NCBI GenBank assembly: GCA_963931255.1
Contig: OZ006972.1
Location: forward strand, 1,984,001 to 2,048,000
From: CALUVN01 sp944323595
Lineage (GTDB): Bacteria; Cyanobacteriota; Vampirovibrionia; Gastranaerophilales; Gastranaerophilaceae
DNA: 64,000 nt
Direction: 5' to 3'
A program made the translations under genes and the position numbers. The notes beneath the pieces are model-generated. The model was given only the letters and a program-made list of their open reading frames with translations. It ran no database searches and was not told where the DNA came from. Shown one piece after another: positions 1 through 8,912 of the stretch (position 1 is its first letter; every line of letters begins with the position of its first letter).

Positions 1-34
1 CAGGACCTGCTCCGATTATCACTACATTATACAT
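1..34 (-). CDS. Flavoprotein / NAD(P)-binding oxidoreductase, N-terminal fragment
   Basis: Only the first 11 codons are inside the window. The reverse strand reads MYNVVIIGAGP from an ATG complementary to 32-34. A GGAGAT ribosome-binding site (complement of 43-48) lies 8 bases upstream. A hydrophobic strand followed by GxGxx at the very N-terminus is the start of a Rossmann dinucleotide-binding fold, as in FAD-dependent oxidoreductases such as thioredoxin reductase. The exact enzyme cannot be told from 11 residues. It is the next gene downstream of the tagged hypothetical protein, on the same strand. Confidence 0.6.
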   Translation of the reverse strand, partial: MYNVVIIGAGP

Positions 35-122
35 TTATTCATATCTCCAATCTAGTTTTGCCAACCTGTAAAATATAACTCAAACAAATTTTAAATTAAA
101 GCCTTTGTAAAGAGTTTGTAAA

Positions 123-758
123 TCATTTTTTCTTAGGCACGCTGAAAACTATGTTGTCCAAATTCAGTTTAAAATTAGTTTGACCGTATTTGCCGTTGCT
201 TTTTAGAAATATATTTAAAATTGTTTCGTTGCCGGTGTTTTGTCTGGTTTCTCTGTCGTAGCCCTCACGAATTCTGAGTGCTCTGTTGCTTGTAATTTTG
301 CGGATTAAATCTCCATATATTCGTTTTGCTGCCATAACCTCATAGCTCTCAGGAATATTAGAATCATTAGCGATACTTTTTGCTTTCCCGAGATTTTTGC
401 CTTTTTCTGCGAGCTCTTCTGCTACTTTACCGGTTACTATAAAATTTTTGTCGCGCAGATTTATAAATCTAAAAAAGTGTGATGCTGTCTTTTTTACAGT
501 TCTGCCATATTCTCTTGCAAAACATTTGTACCCTTTTAGTGCACGATGAAAACTGTAATCTTTGTCATAACCTGCAAAAATTCTGCAAATACGTTGTTTT
601 TCTGTGTCATTTTCAATTGGACCTGCAAGAGTTTCTATTAATTTGCGGCATCCCTTTTGTATATTCGCGCTATCCAGAGCTTCCTTTCCGTCTATATGAA
701 CTTTTACAGGTATTACTCCGGTAAATGTTGCGCTGGATGATACAGAAGATATTTGCAT
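123..758 (-). CDS. Hypothetical protein with N-terminal 'FTG' tag
   Basis: A 211-residue protein not recognised as any family. The start is the ATG at 758, preceded by AAGGAG at good spacing; a longer frame from 788 has no such site. It begins MQISSVSSSATFTG, a polar, non-hydrophobic segment ending in F-T-G. The same kind of start occurs in several other proteins of this window (19767, 32908, 44902, 47735, 48838). The body is basic and mostly helical in character, with no membrane segment and no signal peptide. It may be transcribed with the flavoprotein at 1-34. Function unknown; the tag may be a targeting or export signal, which is inference. Confidence 0.75.
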   Translation of the reverse strand: MQISSVSSSATFTGVIPVKVHIDGKEALDSANIQKGCRKLIETLAGPIENDTEKQRICRIFAGYDKDYSFHRALKGYKCFAREYGRTVKKTASHFFRFINLRDKNFIVTGKVAEELAEKGKNLGKAKSIANDSNIPESYEVMAAKRIYGDLIRKITSNRALRIREGYDRETRQNTGNETILNIFLKSNGKYGQTNFKLNLDNIVFSVPKKK

Positions 759-805
759 ACATAAACTCCTTTTGGTGTTGTAAAACATAAAAAGGAAATT
801 TTTTG

Positions 806-2140
806 CTAGTTATTTTCTAAAAAATTTGATACGGGCATTCTGGTTCCGATACTTAAATATTGTCGTATTGCGGTTATAAGTTCATTAATTTCCTCGCTGG
901 GCAGTATTGATTTTGAAATTTCTGCGTATTTCATTGCATCATTATATTTTTTACTGTTCATAGAAACAACCGCAAGATTATAGTAAGCAAGTGCCTTTTC
1001 ATTTTCATTAGAGGCTACAGCAAGTGCTTTATTGAATGCTTTTTTTGCTTCATCAATTTTGCCTAATTCTGCAAATGCTATTCCTAAATCAATATAGCCG
1101 CCTGAAATATTAGGAGCTTTTTTTACATAATTTTGCGCATCAATCAATTTTCTCATATTGACTGTTCTTGCGTTACCAATGAGTATCGGCGCATAGAATA
1201 GTCCCTGCGTATTCACCTGAGAGAGTGGTACATTTGTTATATCAGGAGCCAATTTATATAAGAGTTTCAGTGTATTAATATCGTTTGCACGCAGGTATAC
1301 GTAATTTTTGGTGTCATGAGTAGTAATCTGATTTTGGTTTGTTGACATATACATCAAATCATTAGCGTTGTCACTGTGTCCCATAATACCTAGTGCGTGT
1401 CCGATTTCGTGAAGAACGGTGTTGTGAAGTTCTTTTGTTGAAAGTAGTCTGCCATAAGGATCTTTTTCATAAACAGTGATTACCATTTGTTTAAGTCTGC
1501 TGCCTTTGACGATTGGAACTGTATATGCAACTACATATTTGCAACCTTTTTCACTGCAATTTGAGTTATCAACTTCACTGAATTTTACGATAATATCGGC
1601 ATTTTTAGGATTTTTTACATAGCTAAATGTTATAAAACCGCTTGCATTTCTCCAGCTTGAAAAACATTCTTTGATTTCGCTCACGTAATAGTTAGGTAAA
1701 TTTTTTCCGCTGGTGCTTTCTATGTAAACTTTTAGAGGAAATGTGTTTATATCCCAGCGTAAAATTTTATTATCATAAGACACATGTTCTATATAATTAT
1801 TTCCAAAAACTCTAAGGATATTATATTTCCAGTTATGTACTCTTGAACCTGCAAGGAGTTTTGCACTGTCATTTTGTATACTGTCACTGTATTTATATAT
1901 TTCTTTCTGGATTTTTAAATTGCTTTTAAACATTGTAAGCGTTTTAACGTAATAAAAGCGTATATCTTTGTTGTAGGGCTGCAGTTTTATTGCGATGCTT
2001 AAATTATTATATGCTTTTAGATAATTTTCGTGTTCAAAGGCTGTTTTTGCGCTGTTAAGCAGAAAACGCGGCACATAAGTGAATATAATTATGATTAATA
2101 TTAATACTAAAGTTAAAATATATAAGCGTTTATTCTTCAT
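806..2140 (-). CDS. Membrane-anchored matrixin-like zinc metalloprotease with TPR repeats
   Basis: 444 residues. Residues 6-24 form a hydrophobic signal anchor, which would place the rest outside the cytoplasmic membrane. The zinc site is HEIGHALGIMGH at 244-255: two His and a Glu, a Gly, then a third His one residue later than in the textbook HExxHxxGxxH spacing. A Met-turn-like DLMYMS follows at 261-266. These mark a metzincin of the matrixin group. Around residues 350-425 there are two TPR-like helical pairs (consensus A-Y-Y-N-L-A), and a weaker one at 30-60. The start overlaps the end of scpB by 11 bases, so it is probably translationally coupled to the condensin genes. Substrate unknown. 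Confidence 0.8.
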   Translation of the reverse strand: MKNKRLYILTLVLILIIIIFTYVPRFLLNSAKTAFEHENYLKAYNNLSIAIKLQPYNKDIRFYYVKTLTMFKSNLKIQKEIYKYSDSIQNDSAKLLAGSRVHNWKYNILRVFGNNYIEHVSYDNKILRWDINTFPLKVYIESTSGKNLPNYYVSEIKECFSSWRNASGFITFSYVKNPKNADIIVKFSEVDNSNCSEKGCKYVVAYTVPIVKGSRLKQMVITVYEKDPYGRLLSTKELHNTVLHEIGHALGIMGHSDNANDLMYMSTNQNQITTHDTKNYVYLRANDINTLKLLYKLAPDITNVPLSQVNTQGLFYAPILIGNARTVNMRKLIDAQNYVKKAPNISGGYIDLGIAFAELGKIDEAKKAFNKALAVASNENEKALAYYNLAVVSMNSKKYNDAMKYAEISKSILPSEEINELITAIRQYLSIGTRMPVSNFLENN

Positions 2141-2660
2141 CTGTTGCTGTTTGTTTTAATTGTGCACTATCTAAATCTAAAATTTTTGCAAGAGCTCTTG
2201 TATCGCCTTTTAATTTAAAATACTCTGCAAATTTAGGTGTTGTTTTTAGATTGTAACTTCTTCCGTTTTTATCTTTTGTTTTTGAGATTAGACCTTTTTC
2301 AACGAGTTCCTGCACGTGTTCATAGGCATTTGAACCTCTTAATTCCTTTAAAACTGTCTGCCTGATGGGTTCTTTTAATGCGATTACTGATAAAGTCCTC
2401 AGGACCGCAGGTTTTAATTCAACAGGGCAAAGCTTTTCCACTATATCCATGTGTTCTTCTTTAACCTGAAGAATATACCCGTTTTCATCATCAATTTCCA
2501 GAGCCCCATCACGGGAAGAATAATCCATAATAAGTTCAAGTAGAGCTTCTTCTACTACCTCATCATTCTCTTCTTCCAAAATCTCGGCGATTTCGTGTAC
2601 AGAAAGCGCCTGGGCTGTTGTAAATAAAACAGCCTCAATCCGTGACTTCAACTGTTCCAT
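2130..2660 (-). CDS. scpB: Segregation and condensation protein B
   Basis: 176 residues, within the usual ScpB length. ScpB forms the winged-helix dimer that binds the ScpA kleisin in the Smc-ScpAB condensin, which compacts and helps segregate the chromosome. Seen here: the N-terminal helix (KSRIEAVLFTTAQALS), a first winged helix with acidic segments, then RTLSVIALKEPIRQTVLKELRG, typical of the second winged helix in the family. The start overlaps the 3' end of scpA by 26 bases and its own end overlaps the protease gene, so the four genes form one tightly packed operon read from smc. Confidence 0.92.
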   Translation of the reverse strand: MEQLKSRIEAVLFTTAQALSVHEIAEILEEENDEVVEEALLELIMDYSSRDGALEIDDENGYILQVKEEHMDIVEKLCPVELKPAVLRTLSVIALKEPIRQTVLKELRGSNAYEHVQELVEKGLISKTKDKNGRSYNLKTTPKFAEYFKLKGDTRALAKILDLDSAQLKQTATDEE

Positions 2661-3441
2661 TTGTACCCGCCTCTGATTTATGTTCTTTTATTACATATAC
2701 GTTAGAATAAAATTCATCCTGTGTAAGATCATAGTCTGATTCTGCAGACAAAAACAACATTGCAATGTATGCGCTGATTCTATCCATTCCTAGAAGGGTG
2801 AGCGAATTCAGGTCGACTTTTTCTTCTTTAAGGAATATTTGTTCAAGATTTGCTTTAAGTTTCAGCACGGCCTCTTCTATGTATTCTTCGTGAGCCATGT
2901 TTACAATATCGTCAGGAGTAAATCTTGAATATGACTGTACTCTGCGTTTTGCACGTTCCTGTGCACTTTTTAAAGCTTGTTTTCTGTCAATTTTTTCATA
3001 AAATTTCAGTTGTCTGATTAAGTCATTCAATGTAACCGTGCGGTTGCGGTTCAGACGCACACTGGTACGTCTTTGAAGCACTTCATCAATAGAGATTACG
3101 TTATTGGTCGGAATGTAATCTTCTTCGGCGTATTCTGCAATAAATCCGTCGTCATCATACTGAACTTCATCATATTGGTCTTCAAACTGTGCTGCACTAA
3201 TCCCTTCAAGTACATTTGACTGTAATTTAATCAATATTGAAGCAAATAGAAGTGTTCGACCGGTAAGTCTGAGGTTTTGAGATTTCATCTCGCATATTTT
3301 GGCAAGAAATTTGTCGGTAACATCAATAATATCAATGTTCCATGGGTCAATCTTTCCTGCTTTTGCCATTTCAACAAGAACGCCGATACCGTCGCTTTCA
3401 TTTTCCAGATATTCATAATTTAAAACTGCATTTTCTGCCAT
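2635..3441 (-). CDS. scpA: Segregation and condensation protein A (kleisin)
   Basis: 268 residues. ScpA is the kleisin that bridges the Smc head domains. The N-terminal part carries the family pattern 'F-G-P-ldlLL-v-k-k-i-D-i-nI-di-itdqfl' in the form VLVEMAKAGKIDPWNIDIIDVTDKFL, followed by TGRTLLFASILIKLQS. The C-terminal winged helix lies around residues 210-250. The middle is acidic. The start ATG at 3441 is five bases beyond the smc stop and the end overlaps scpB. The order smc-scpA-scpB is unusually compact, since many bacteria keep smc apart from scpAB. Confidence 0.92.
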   Translation of the reverse strand: MAENAVLNYEYLENESDGIGVLVEMAKAGKIDPWNIDIIDVTDKFLAKICEMKSQNLRLTGRTLLFASILIKLQSNVLEGISAAQFEDQYDEVQYDDDGFIAEYAEEDYIPTNNVISIDEVLQRRTSVRLNRNRTVTLNDLIRQLKFYEKIDRKQALKSAQERAKRRVQSYSRFTPDDIVNMAHEEYIEEAVLKLKANLEQIFLKEEKVDLNSLTLLGMDRISAYIAMLFLSAESDYDLTQDEFYSNVYVIKEHKSEAGTNGTVEVTD

Positions 3442-3446
3442 TTACT

Positions 3447-6400
3447 TTAATCTCTCAGTTTTATTCCGGTTACACGTGTAATACCTTTTTCTTTTTGGGT
3501 TACACCTATAGTTCTATTAGCTGATTCTATCATAGGTTTTCTGTGGCTAACAACTATAAATTGCGTATCTTTTGATTGGTTCTGCACCATTTGGGCGATA
3601 CGTTCAACATTCATTGTATCCAAACTTGCGTCAACTTCGTCAAAGGCGTAGAAAGGTGCGGGCATATATCTTTGTATCGCAAATACAAATGCCAGTGCGG
3701 TTAGCGACTTTTCTCCACCTGACATGCTTTCTAATCTTTGGAGCTTTTTATCACGTGGTTGAGCCGCAATTGTTAATCCTCCGTTTAGAGGATCTTCCGG
3801 ATTCTCCAGAATTAATTCTCCCTCACCCTCTGATAATTGATGGAAGACTTCTTTAAAGTTTGCATTAATATTATTGTAGGTTTTCATGAAAGTTTCTTTT
3901 TTCAGCTGTTCATAGCCGTTCATTCTTTCAAGAATTTCTTTACGTTCTTTTGACAGCGTATCAATTTGTTGTTTGAGTTCAGTTTGTCTTGTTAAAACTT
4001 CGTCGTAGGAGGTTAACGCTCTCATATTTACATCGCCGAGCTCATCCATTTTCTTTTCAAGTTTTTGAATTTTTGATGTGATTTCTTCAATAGAAATCTC
4101 TGTCGGTTCAAGCTTGTCAATTTCTACACCTGCATTTGAAAGCACATTTCTGGCTTCATCAAGTTGTGGTTCGAGCTCTCTGCGGCGCGCTTTGAATGAT
4201 TCAATCTGTTCGGCTATTCTTTCTATATCAGAAATTCTAATGTGTTTTTGTTTTTCCATTTCAATTAATTCGTTATGAATTTCGTCACGCTGTTTCAAAA
4301 GTTCGCCGAGTTTTTCTTCAATTTCTTCTATTTGAACTTTAAGTTCTTCCAGACGTTTATTCAAAACTTCTGTCTCTTCCTGATAAGTTATTTTGTCTTT
4401 TTCAAGCTTTTTGTTGTTATGCTCAATGTTTACAATTTCTTCGCTTTTGGTTTGGATAAGGTCGTTGTGGAAAGAAATCTGGCGGTTAAGTTCATTTTTG
4501 TCATTGTTTGCATTCATTAAATTTACCTGCAGACGTTTGATTTCCGCCTCAACGCCCTCAGTTTTTGCTTTTAAATCTTTCAAATCCTGTTCGTTAATAA
4601 GTTTTTCAACTTCTGCTATCTGCTCCTGAACAAGAGTCATTTCATCAAGCAGTGAAACGTGCTTATCTTCCAGTTTATCCAGTTTTTTGTTAAATTCTTC
4701 GATTTTTGGTTCAGAATTTTTTATAAAGTCAGCTTGCTCTTTCAGAATATTTTCGCTGTTGGCGTAGTTTTTATTCATGTTATCAAGCTCAACTTTAGAT
4801 TTGTTGAATTCTGTCATTGCATCGGAATAGCCTGAACGTACTTTGTCCAGTTTTGCTTCCAGGTCATTTTTCTTGTTATTAAGTGATTTTAATTTTGTTT
4901 CTAATTCTTTGAGTTTTTCTTTATAGGTGTTGAGTTCGTTGTCGTCGTTCTGGCTGAAGCTAAGCCCCGTCCGTCTCATTGAACCGCCTGTCATTGAGCC
5001 TGATTTTTCAAAAAGTTCTCCTGACAGAGTTACCATTCTGTATTTGCCGATAAGTTTTTTTGCGCATTCCATATCTTCGACAACAAGAGTATCGCCGACT
5101 GCATAATAAAACGCATTAATATATGTATCATCAAAATCAACAAGATTAATTGCAAAGTCAATTACGCCTTTATCTTTAGGCAAAGCAAGGCGTGTTGGTG
5201 CTTTTTGAACTTTGTTAAGCGGGATAAATGTTGCACGTCCTGCACCAGAGGATTTTAAAAGTTCAATTGCAACAGATGCAACATGTTCATCATCTACAAC
5301 TACGTGTGACATTCTGCCGCCAAAGGCAACTTCCATCGCTGTAGAATACTCTTTATCCACGGTTCCTAGTTGAACAAGAGGGGCATGTACCCCGCGGAGT
5401 TTTGCGCCCATTACCGTATCAATTGCGCGGCCGAAAGATTCCTCTGCTGCCTGTTTTTTAACTTCCATTGAAGTCAGTTTTCTGTAAACAATCTGGGCAT
5501 CATAATTCAAATCATTAATTTCATTTTTTGTTTTATCCAGCTCATTCATAGTGTTTTGCTGAATAATTTTGAAGTCTTGCAGTTCTTTTTGAAGCTGTTC
5601 CACCATTTTTTGTTTCAAGTCCTGATCGGATGTGAAATTAGCCTTTAAGTTTTCCAGTTCTTCAAGTTTGCTTTTTGCCTGCTCAACCTCTTTTTCCAGT
5701 GATTTAAGTTCACTTTCAAGCGGATATTTTTCTTTAAGCAGTGAATTTTCCTTGTCTTGAAGTTCTTCAAGTTGTTTTCTCAGAGTGTTTCTTTTTTCAA
5801 TATGCTGGTCTGCAGTTGCATTCATACCGGTCATATCTTCAAGAATTTTTTTGAGCTCTTCATTTTTGTCTTTTATAGATGCTTCAATGACTTTAATTTC
5901 ATCGTCTTTCATTGAAATTTTAAGTTTGAAATCCGCGATTTTTTTATTAAAGTTTTCGATGCCGTTTTTAGCGTTTTCAATGGAGCGCAGCCCGTCATGA
6001 ATTTGTTTATCAGCATAATCTGAGGCATTTTTTTTGCGCTCTATTTCACCTTTGAGGGTTTCTTCTTTTTTCTTTAATTCAATTTGCTGTGCCTCGCCTT
6101 TTTCCTTTACGAGTTCTGAAATTTCGTCGTACTTGCCCTTGATTAGTTTAAGGCGTTCATCCAAATCTTTGTTTTTTACTTCTTCTTCCTTTTTCTTCTT
6201 GGTAAATTCAAGGATATTTTCGTGAGCTTTCTCAAGAGATTTTTTGATATCAAAAAATCTGACAGTATTAATTTGCCCCTCAAGCGAAGTTTTTTCTTCT
6301 TTTAATTTTTGATATTTTAGTGCAACTTCCCGTTCTTCTTTTAATTGTTCAAGACGGGTTTCAACTTCATTTAAAATTACTGTAGACCTTTCAACGCGCT

Positions 6401-6938
6401 GTTCTACCGTATTAAGCTCATTTGTTGCCTGATCTATTCTGCGGTCAAAATCTGCTATTCCTGCAATTTCGTCTATAATTTTCCGTCTGTTTTTAGGAGT
6501 GCAGTTTGTAATTCCTTGAACATCGCCCTGCATCATAACGTTATAGCTGTTCGGGGTCACGTTGTATTTTTCCAAAAATGCGTGGATGTTGGAAAGGGTT
6601 GTTACTGAATCATTCAGGTAGTATGTACTTGCGTATCCTTGTGATGATTTACGTATTTTTCTTGCAACAGAAAATTCGTTGTCTGAATTCATGTCTCCAA
6701 AAGTAACTTTTACGTATGCATCATTGCGTTTTGTGTAGGTAGAAATAAAGTGTGAAAGGTTTTCTGCCCTCAGTTCACCGGCATTGGCGAGTCCGAGCGC
6801 AAAAAGAATACTGTCTATAATATTGCTCTTTCCCGAACCGTTTGGACCGGATATGGTGGTAAATCCTTTTAAGAGCGGTATTTCTGATTTATTTGCAAAT
6901 GATTTGAAATTATCAATTTCAAGTTGTTTTATGTACAT
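3447..6938 (-). CDS. smc: Chromosome segregation ATPase SMC
   Basis: 1163 residues from the ATG at 6938 (MYIKQLEIDNFKSFAN); a longer frame to 6995 adds 19 residues unlike SMC. Walker A is GPNGSGKSN (31-39), the ABC signature is SMSGGEKS (about 1071-1078) and Walker B is FYAFDEVDASLD (about 1097-1107). Two long coiled coils surround a hinge marked by GAKLRGVHAPLVQLG and GGRMSHVVVDD. This is a complete SMC arm, hinge and head. It is the first gene of the condensin operon with scpA five bases downstream. The ribosome-binding site is weak (GGGTAGGGAT). Confidence 0.97.
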   Translation of the reverse strand: MYIKQLEIDNFKSFANKSEIPLLKGFTTISGPNGSGKSNIIDSILFALGLANAGELRAENLSHFISTYTKRNDAYVKVTFGDMNSDNEFSVARKIRKSSQGYASTYYLNDSVTTLSNIHAFLEKYNVTPNSYNVMMQGDVQGITNCTPKNRRKIIDEIAGIADFDRRIDQATNELNTVEQRVERSTVILNEVETRLEQLKEEREVALKYQKLKEEKTSLEGQINTVRFFDIKKSLEKAHENILEFTKKKKEEEVKNKDLDERLKLIKGKYDEISELVKEKGEAQQIELKKKEETLKGEIERKKNASDYADKQIHDGLRSIENAKNGIENFNKKIADFKLKISMKDDEIKVIEASIKDKNEELKKILEDMTGMNATADQHIEKRNTLRKQLEELQDKENSLLKEKYPLESELKSLEKEVEQAKSKLEELENLKANFTSDQDLKQKMVEQLQKELQDFKIIQQNTMNELDKTKNEINDLNYDAQIVYRKLTSMEVKKQAAEESFGRAIDTVMGAKLRGVHAPLVQLGTVDKEYSTAMEVAFGGRMSHVVVDDEHVASVAIELLKSSGAGRATFIPLNKVQKAPTRLALPKDKGVIDFAINLVDFDDTYINAFYYAVGDTLVVEDMECAKKLIGKYRMVTLSGELFEKSGSMTGGSMRRTGLSFSQNDDNELNTYKEKLKELETKLKSLNNKKNDLEAKLDKVRSGYSDAMTEFNKSKVELDNMNKNYANSENILKEQADFIKNSEPKIEEFNKKLDKLEDKHVSLLDEMTLVQEQIAEVEKLINEQDLKDLKAKTEGVEAEIKRLQVNLMNANNDKNELNRQISFHNDLIQTKSEEIVNIEHNNKKLEKDKITYQEETEVLNKRLEELKVQIEEIEEKLGELLKQRDEIHNELIEMEKQKHIRISDIERIAEQIESFKARRRELEPQLDEARNVLSNAGVEIDKLEPTEISIEEITSKIQKLEKKMDELGDVNMRALTSYDEVLTRQTELKQQIDTLSKERKEILERMNGYEQLKKETFMKTYNNINANFKEVFHQLSEGEGELILENPEDPLNGGLTIAAQPRDKKLQRLESMSGGEKSLTALAFVFAIQRYMPAPFYAFDEVDASLDTMNVERIAQMVQNQSKDTQFIVVSHRKPMIESANRTIGVTQKEKGITRVTGIKLRD

Positions 6939-7070
6939 ATCCCTACCCGATAATAGTCTTAATTCTATTGAACAACAATATTTTGGGCATGTCAAAATGT
7001 AACATTGTGCTTAATAAATGCAAATTCTACCTCACCCCAAAAAACTCACCCCTACACAACAGTTTCGGCA

Positions 7071-7170
7071 AAAGCCGCAATTACAAAGATATTTAAAACT
7101 TCTTGTACACCTAAATACAGGCGATTTTTTGAAAGTTGAAGAGTCTTATTGATGCAAACATCATGTTTGC
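7071..7170. repeat. Degenerate ~100-base intergenic repeat, copy 1
   Basis: Begins AAAGCCG, has GGCGATTTTTTGAAAG in the middle and ends with TTGATGCAAACATCATGTTTGC. The last 17 bases (7154-7170) are a perfect inverted repeat, GCAAACAT-C-ATGTTTGC. This copy lacks the ACCTGTCGAAA segment found in copies 2 and 3. Confidence 0.5.
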
Positions 7171-7182
7171 ACCTCACCCCAC

Positions 7183-7204
7183 CCCTCTCCTACTTAGGAG
7201 AGGG
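7183..7204. repeat. Hairpin CCCTCTCC...GGAGAGGG
   Basis: A perfect 10-base inverted repeat with a 2-base loop (CCCTCTCCTA-CT-TAGGAGAGGG), GC-rich in an AT-rich surrounding and preceded by a CCTCACCCC run. There is no U-tract on either side that would make it a normal terminator. It resembles small palindromic intergenic repeats of other bacteria; copy number elsewhere in the genome is unknown. Confidence 0.55.
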
Positions 7205-7220
7205 TATTCAAGTTTATCCA

Positions 7221-7307
7221 AAAGCCGACCTGTCGAAAATTTTATAAGGTTTTTGAATATTTTTAAAAGGCGATTTTTCGGTTTGTGGAAAGAATGTTGA
7301 TGCAAAC
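7221..7307. repeat. Degenerate ~100-base intergenic repeat, copy 2
   Basis: Shares AAGCCGACCTGTCGAAA, GGCGATTTTT and GGAAAGAATGTTGATGCAAAC with copy 3. The terminal palindrome is interrupted: after GCAAAC the sequence continues GACAGAC rather than ATCATGTTTGC. A further fragment, CCTGTAGAAAATTT, lies just after it near 7320. Confidence 0.55.
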
Positions 7308-7366
7308 GACAGACTTAACCTGTAGAAAATTTAAGAATACAGTTAAGCACCTACGGTCTCATACAT

Positions 7367-7464
7367 AAGCCGACCTGTCGAAAGACTTTAAAAGTTTTTT
7401 GAAAATCTTCTAAAGGCGATTTTTTAGTCTGCGGAAAGAATGTTGATGCAAACATCATGTTTGC
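7367..7464. repeat. Degenerate ~100-base intergenic repeat, copy 3
   Basis: Begins AAGCCGACCTGTCGAAA, contains GGCGATTTTT, and ends with GGAAAGAATGTTGATGCAAAC plus the intact palindrome GCAAACATCATGTTTGC (7448-7464). It is the most complete of the three copies and lies immediately before the reverse-strand terminator. Confidence 0.55.
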
Positions 7465-7474
7465 CAAATAAAAA

Positions 7475-7493
7475 ACGACCAGCTGTAGGTCGT
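7475..7493 (-). terminator. Rho-independent terminator for the 7742-8770 gene
   Basis: On the reverse strand ACGACC-TACAGCT-GGTCGT forms a 6-base stem followed by TTTTTTATTT. It lies about 250 bases beyond the stop of the MGMAASQAR gene, implying a long 3' untranslated region. Confidence 0.6.
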
Positions 7494-7741
7494 AAAGGGA
7501 AAAAAAGGAAAACTATTTTTAATATGTTAAAGGGGGTTCAAAAGCGATTGTTACAATAGATAAAAGATATATATACTTAGTGAGGATATCATATGAAAAA
7601 GTGTCCCAACCGCTTTTGAAGAACTTTTTATTTTTTACGTTTATTTATACGTTTATTTTACGTTCGTTTTTATTAATCTCCGTAGTTGTCCGGTTTTGTA
7701 TTCCGCAAGCTTGGCATAATATCGCTTGCAGGGGCTGCTCA

Positions 7742-8770
7742 TTAACCGAATGTCTTGAATGTAGATTCTGTGTTCTTTTCAATAACTTTAGATACTGCAT
7801 CCATTTCTGTTTGAATTGCTGCTTGTTCTGTATCTAATTGTTTCAATCTCAATTCAAGGTTCTTATCTTCAGCCTGGATAATTTCAATCTTAGCGTTGAT
7901 TTCTTGTATTGATTGATCGTATAAGTATTTGTCGTATTCGTATTGGTTCATTGCATCGTCGTACTTGTCTTGATCTGTTACTGTTGTTGCATCAAGTGTA
8001 TATGTAACAGGATCATCACCGTTCGGATTAAGGGTAATTGCAATGTATCTGCCTGTTGTATCTTGTTCCATTCTGGCTTCTACACCTTTAATTTCTTCGG
8101 TAATTTTGGCAGTACCGATGGTGTATGCCGGAATTGTTGATTGTGATGAACCTGACTCTGAATAGATTGCATTTTCTACTACTGATTGTTTGTAGAATAC
8201 AGGTGTCCATTGTCCTGTTGATGTATTCTTTTGATATCTTACATAGTACGGTTCATCTTGTCCGTTGTTATATTTTTCATTAATTTTATCTATGTATAAT
8301 TTTTCTTCTTCCATCAAAGCGTCACGTTGTTCTTGAGTAAGAGTAGACAGATATGGATCGTTATCAATGTCGTAACCGGTTAAATCGCCAGCAACTCTTA
8401 ATACATCGCTTCCAACTGTATAATTGCCTGAATCATCATCGTGGAAGATAACTGTAGGGGTGCCGGAAACTGCTGCATAGTCATCAGTATAAGTTCTGTT
8501 ATAGCTGATTAAGTAATTACCATTTGCCTGCGCAATCAATGATGTAATTGAATTGGTCAATGCACCGTCGCTGAATGAATAAATTGTCTTTGTATAATCA
8601 GATGTTGACGGAGGTGTTGGCACTGTCATCCCGAGCAGTTGATTATAGTAGTTCGCAGATTGGTTTGACAAAGTTGTTCTTTGTTGGTTAATCTGTTGTC
8701 CTTCATATTCAGTGTTTGTTTTCCTTGCGGTAAGACCTAAAAATCTTGCCTGTGATGCTGCCATTCCCAT
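7742..8770 (-). CDS. MGMAASQAR-family protein A (axial/flagellin-like plan, predicted)
   Basis: 342 residues. The N-terminus MGMAASQARFLGLTARK continues into a helical segment rich in Q, N and S (QQINQQRTTLSNQSANYY). The middle (about 60-280) is beta-rich and low in similarity to anything recognised. The C-terminal ~55 residues form a helix with heptad spacing (AKIEIIQAEDKNLELRL, LDTEQAAIQTE). The same two ends flank a different middle in the 53837-55744 protein. There is no signal peptide or membrane segment. The ribosome-binding site is AAAGGAAA. Upstream is a sigma-28-type promoter (8809-8836). Terminal helices around a variable centre is the plan of flagellins and hook-associated proteins, so an exported structural protein is proposed; not proven. 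Confidence 0.8.
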   Translation of the reverse strand: MGMAASQARFLGLTARKTNTEYEGQQINQQRTTLSNQSANYYNQLLGMTVPTPPSTSDYTKTIYSFSDGALTNSITSLIAQANGNYLISYNRTYTDDYAAVSGTPTVIFHDDDSGNYTVGSDVLRVAGDLTGYDIDNDPYLSTLTQEQRDALMEEEKLYIDKINEKYNNGQDEPYYVRYQKNTSTGQWTPVFYKQSVVENAIYSESGSSQSTIPAYTIGTAKITEEIKGVEARMEQDTTGRYIAITLNPNGDDPVTYTLDATTVTDQDKYDDAMNQYEYDKYLYDQSIQEINAKIEIIQAEDKNLELRLKQLDTEQAAIQTEMDAVSKVIEKNTESTFKTFG

Positions 8771-8808
8771 AGCATGTTTCCTTTCGATTTCGTTCCCTTG
8801 TACTTCCT

Positions 8809-8836
8809 TTATCGGCTTTTTTAATGTTTTTCTTTA
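8809..8836 (-). promoter_or_regulatory. Sigma-28 (FliA)-type promoter
   Basis: On the reverse strand: TAAA (8836-8833), then GAAA and 12 more bases, then GCCGATAA (8816-8809). GCCGATAA is the textbook -10 box of flagellar sigma-28 and TAAAG its -35. The TAAA-to-GCCGATAA gap is 16 bases, one more than the usual 15 in E. coli. The same two boxes at the same gap precede the paralogous gene at 53837. Confidence 0.7.
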
Positions 8837-8912
8837 ATTTTTCTACTCTTTTTCGTTACATTTCGTAATAATTATATCGTTCAATTTCCCCTTTCCGCCC
8901 TCTACGCAAGCA

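Larger units (their letters stand above)
6939..7741. other. Long intergenic region with degenerate repeats
   Basis: About 800 bases without a convincing gene. Frames on either strand are short or are shadows extending into the 7742-8770 gene. It contains three diverged copies of a roughly 100-base element (7071-7170, 7221-7307, 7367-7464), a strong hairpin at 7183-7204, a reverse-strand terminator at 7475-7493, a 10-base inverted repeat TTCAAAAGCG (7537-7546) / CGCTTTTGAA (7611-7620), and short ACGTTTATTT direct repeats near 7637-7665. The part from 7494 to 7741 would be the 3' untranslated region of the reverse-strand gene. Confidence 0.6.

Noticed and set aside
7071..7464. Possible CRISPR array from repeated palindromic units
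   Set aside because: Only three diverged copies about 100-150 bases apart with no regular short repeat-spacer pattern and no cas genes.
7580..7837. 85-residue frame on the plus strand in the intergenic region
   Set aside because: Its 3' part is the complement of the MGMAASQAR coding region, and the translation is Phe/Cys/Ile-rich without start signals.
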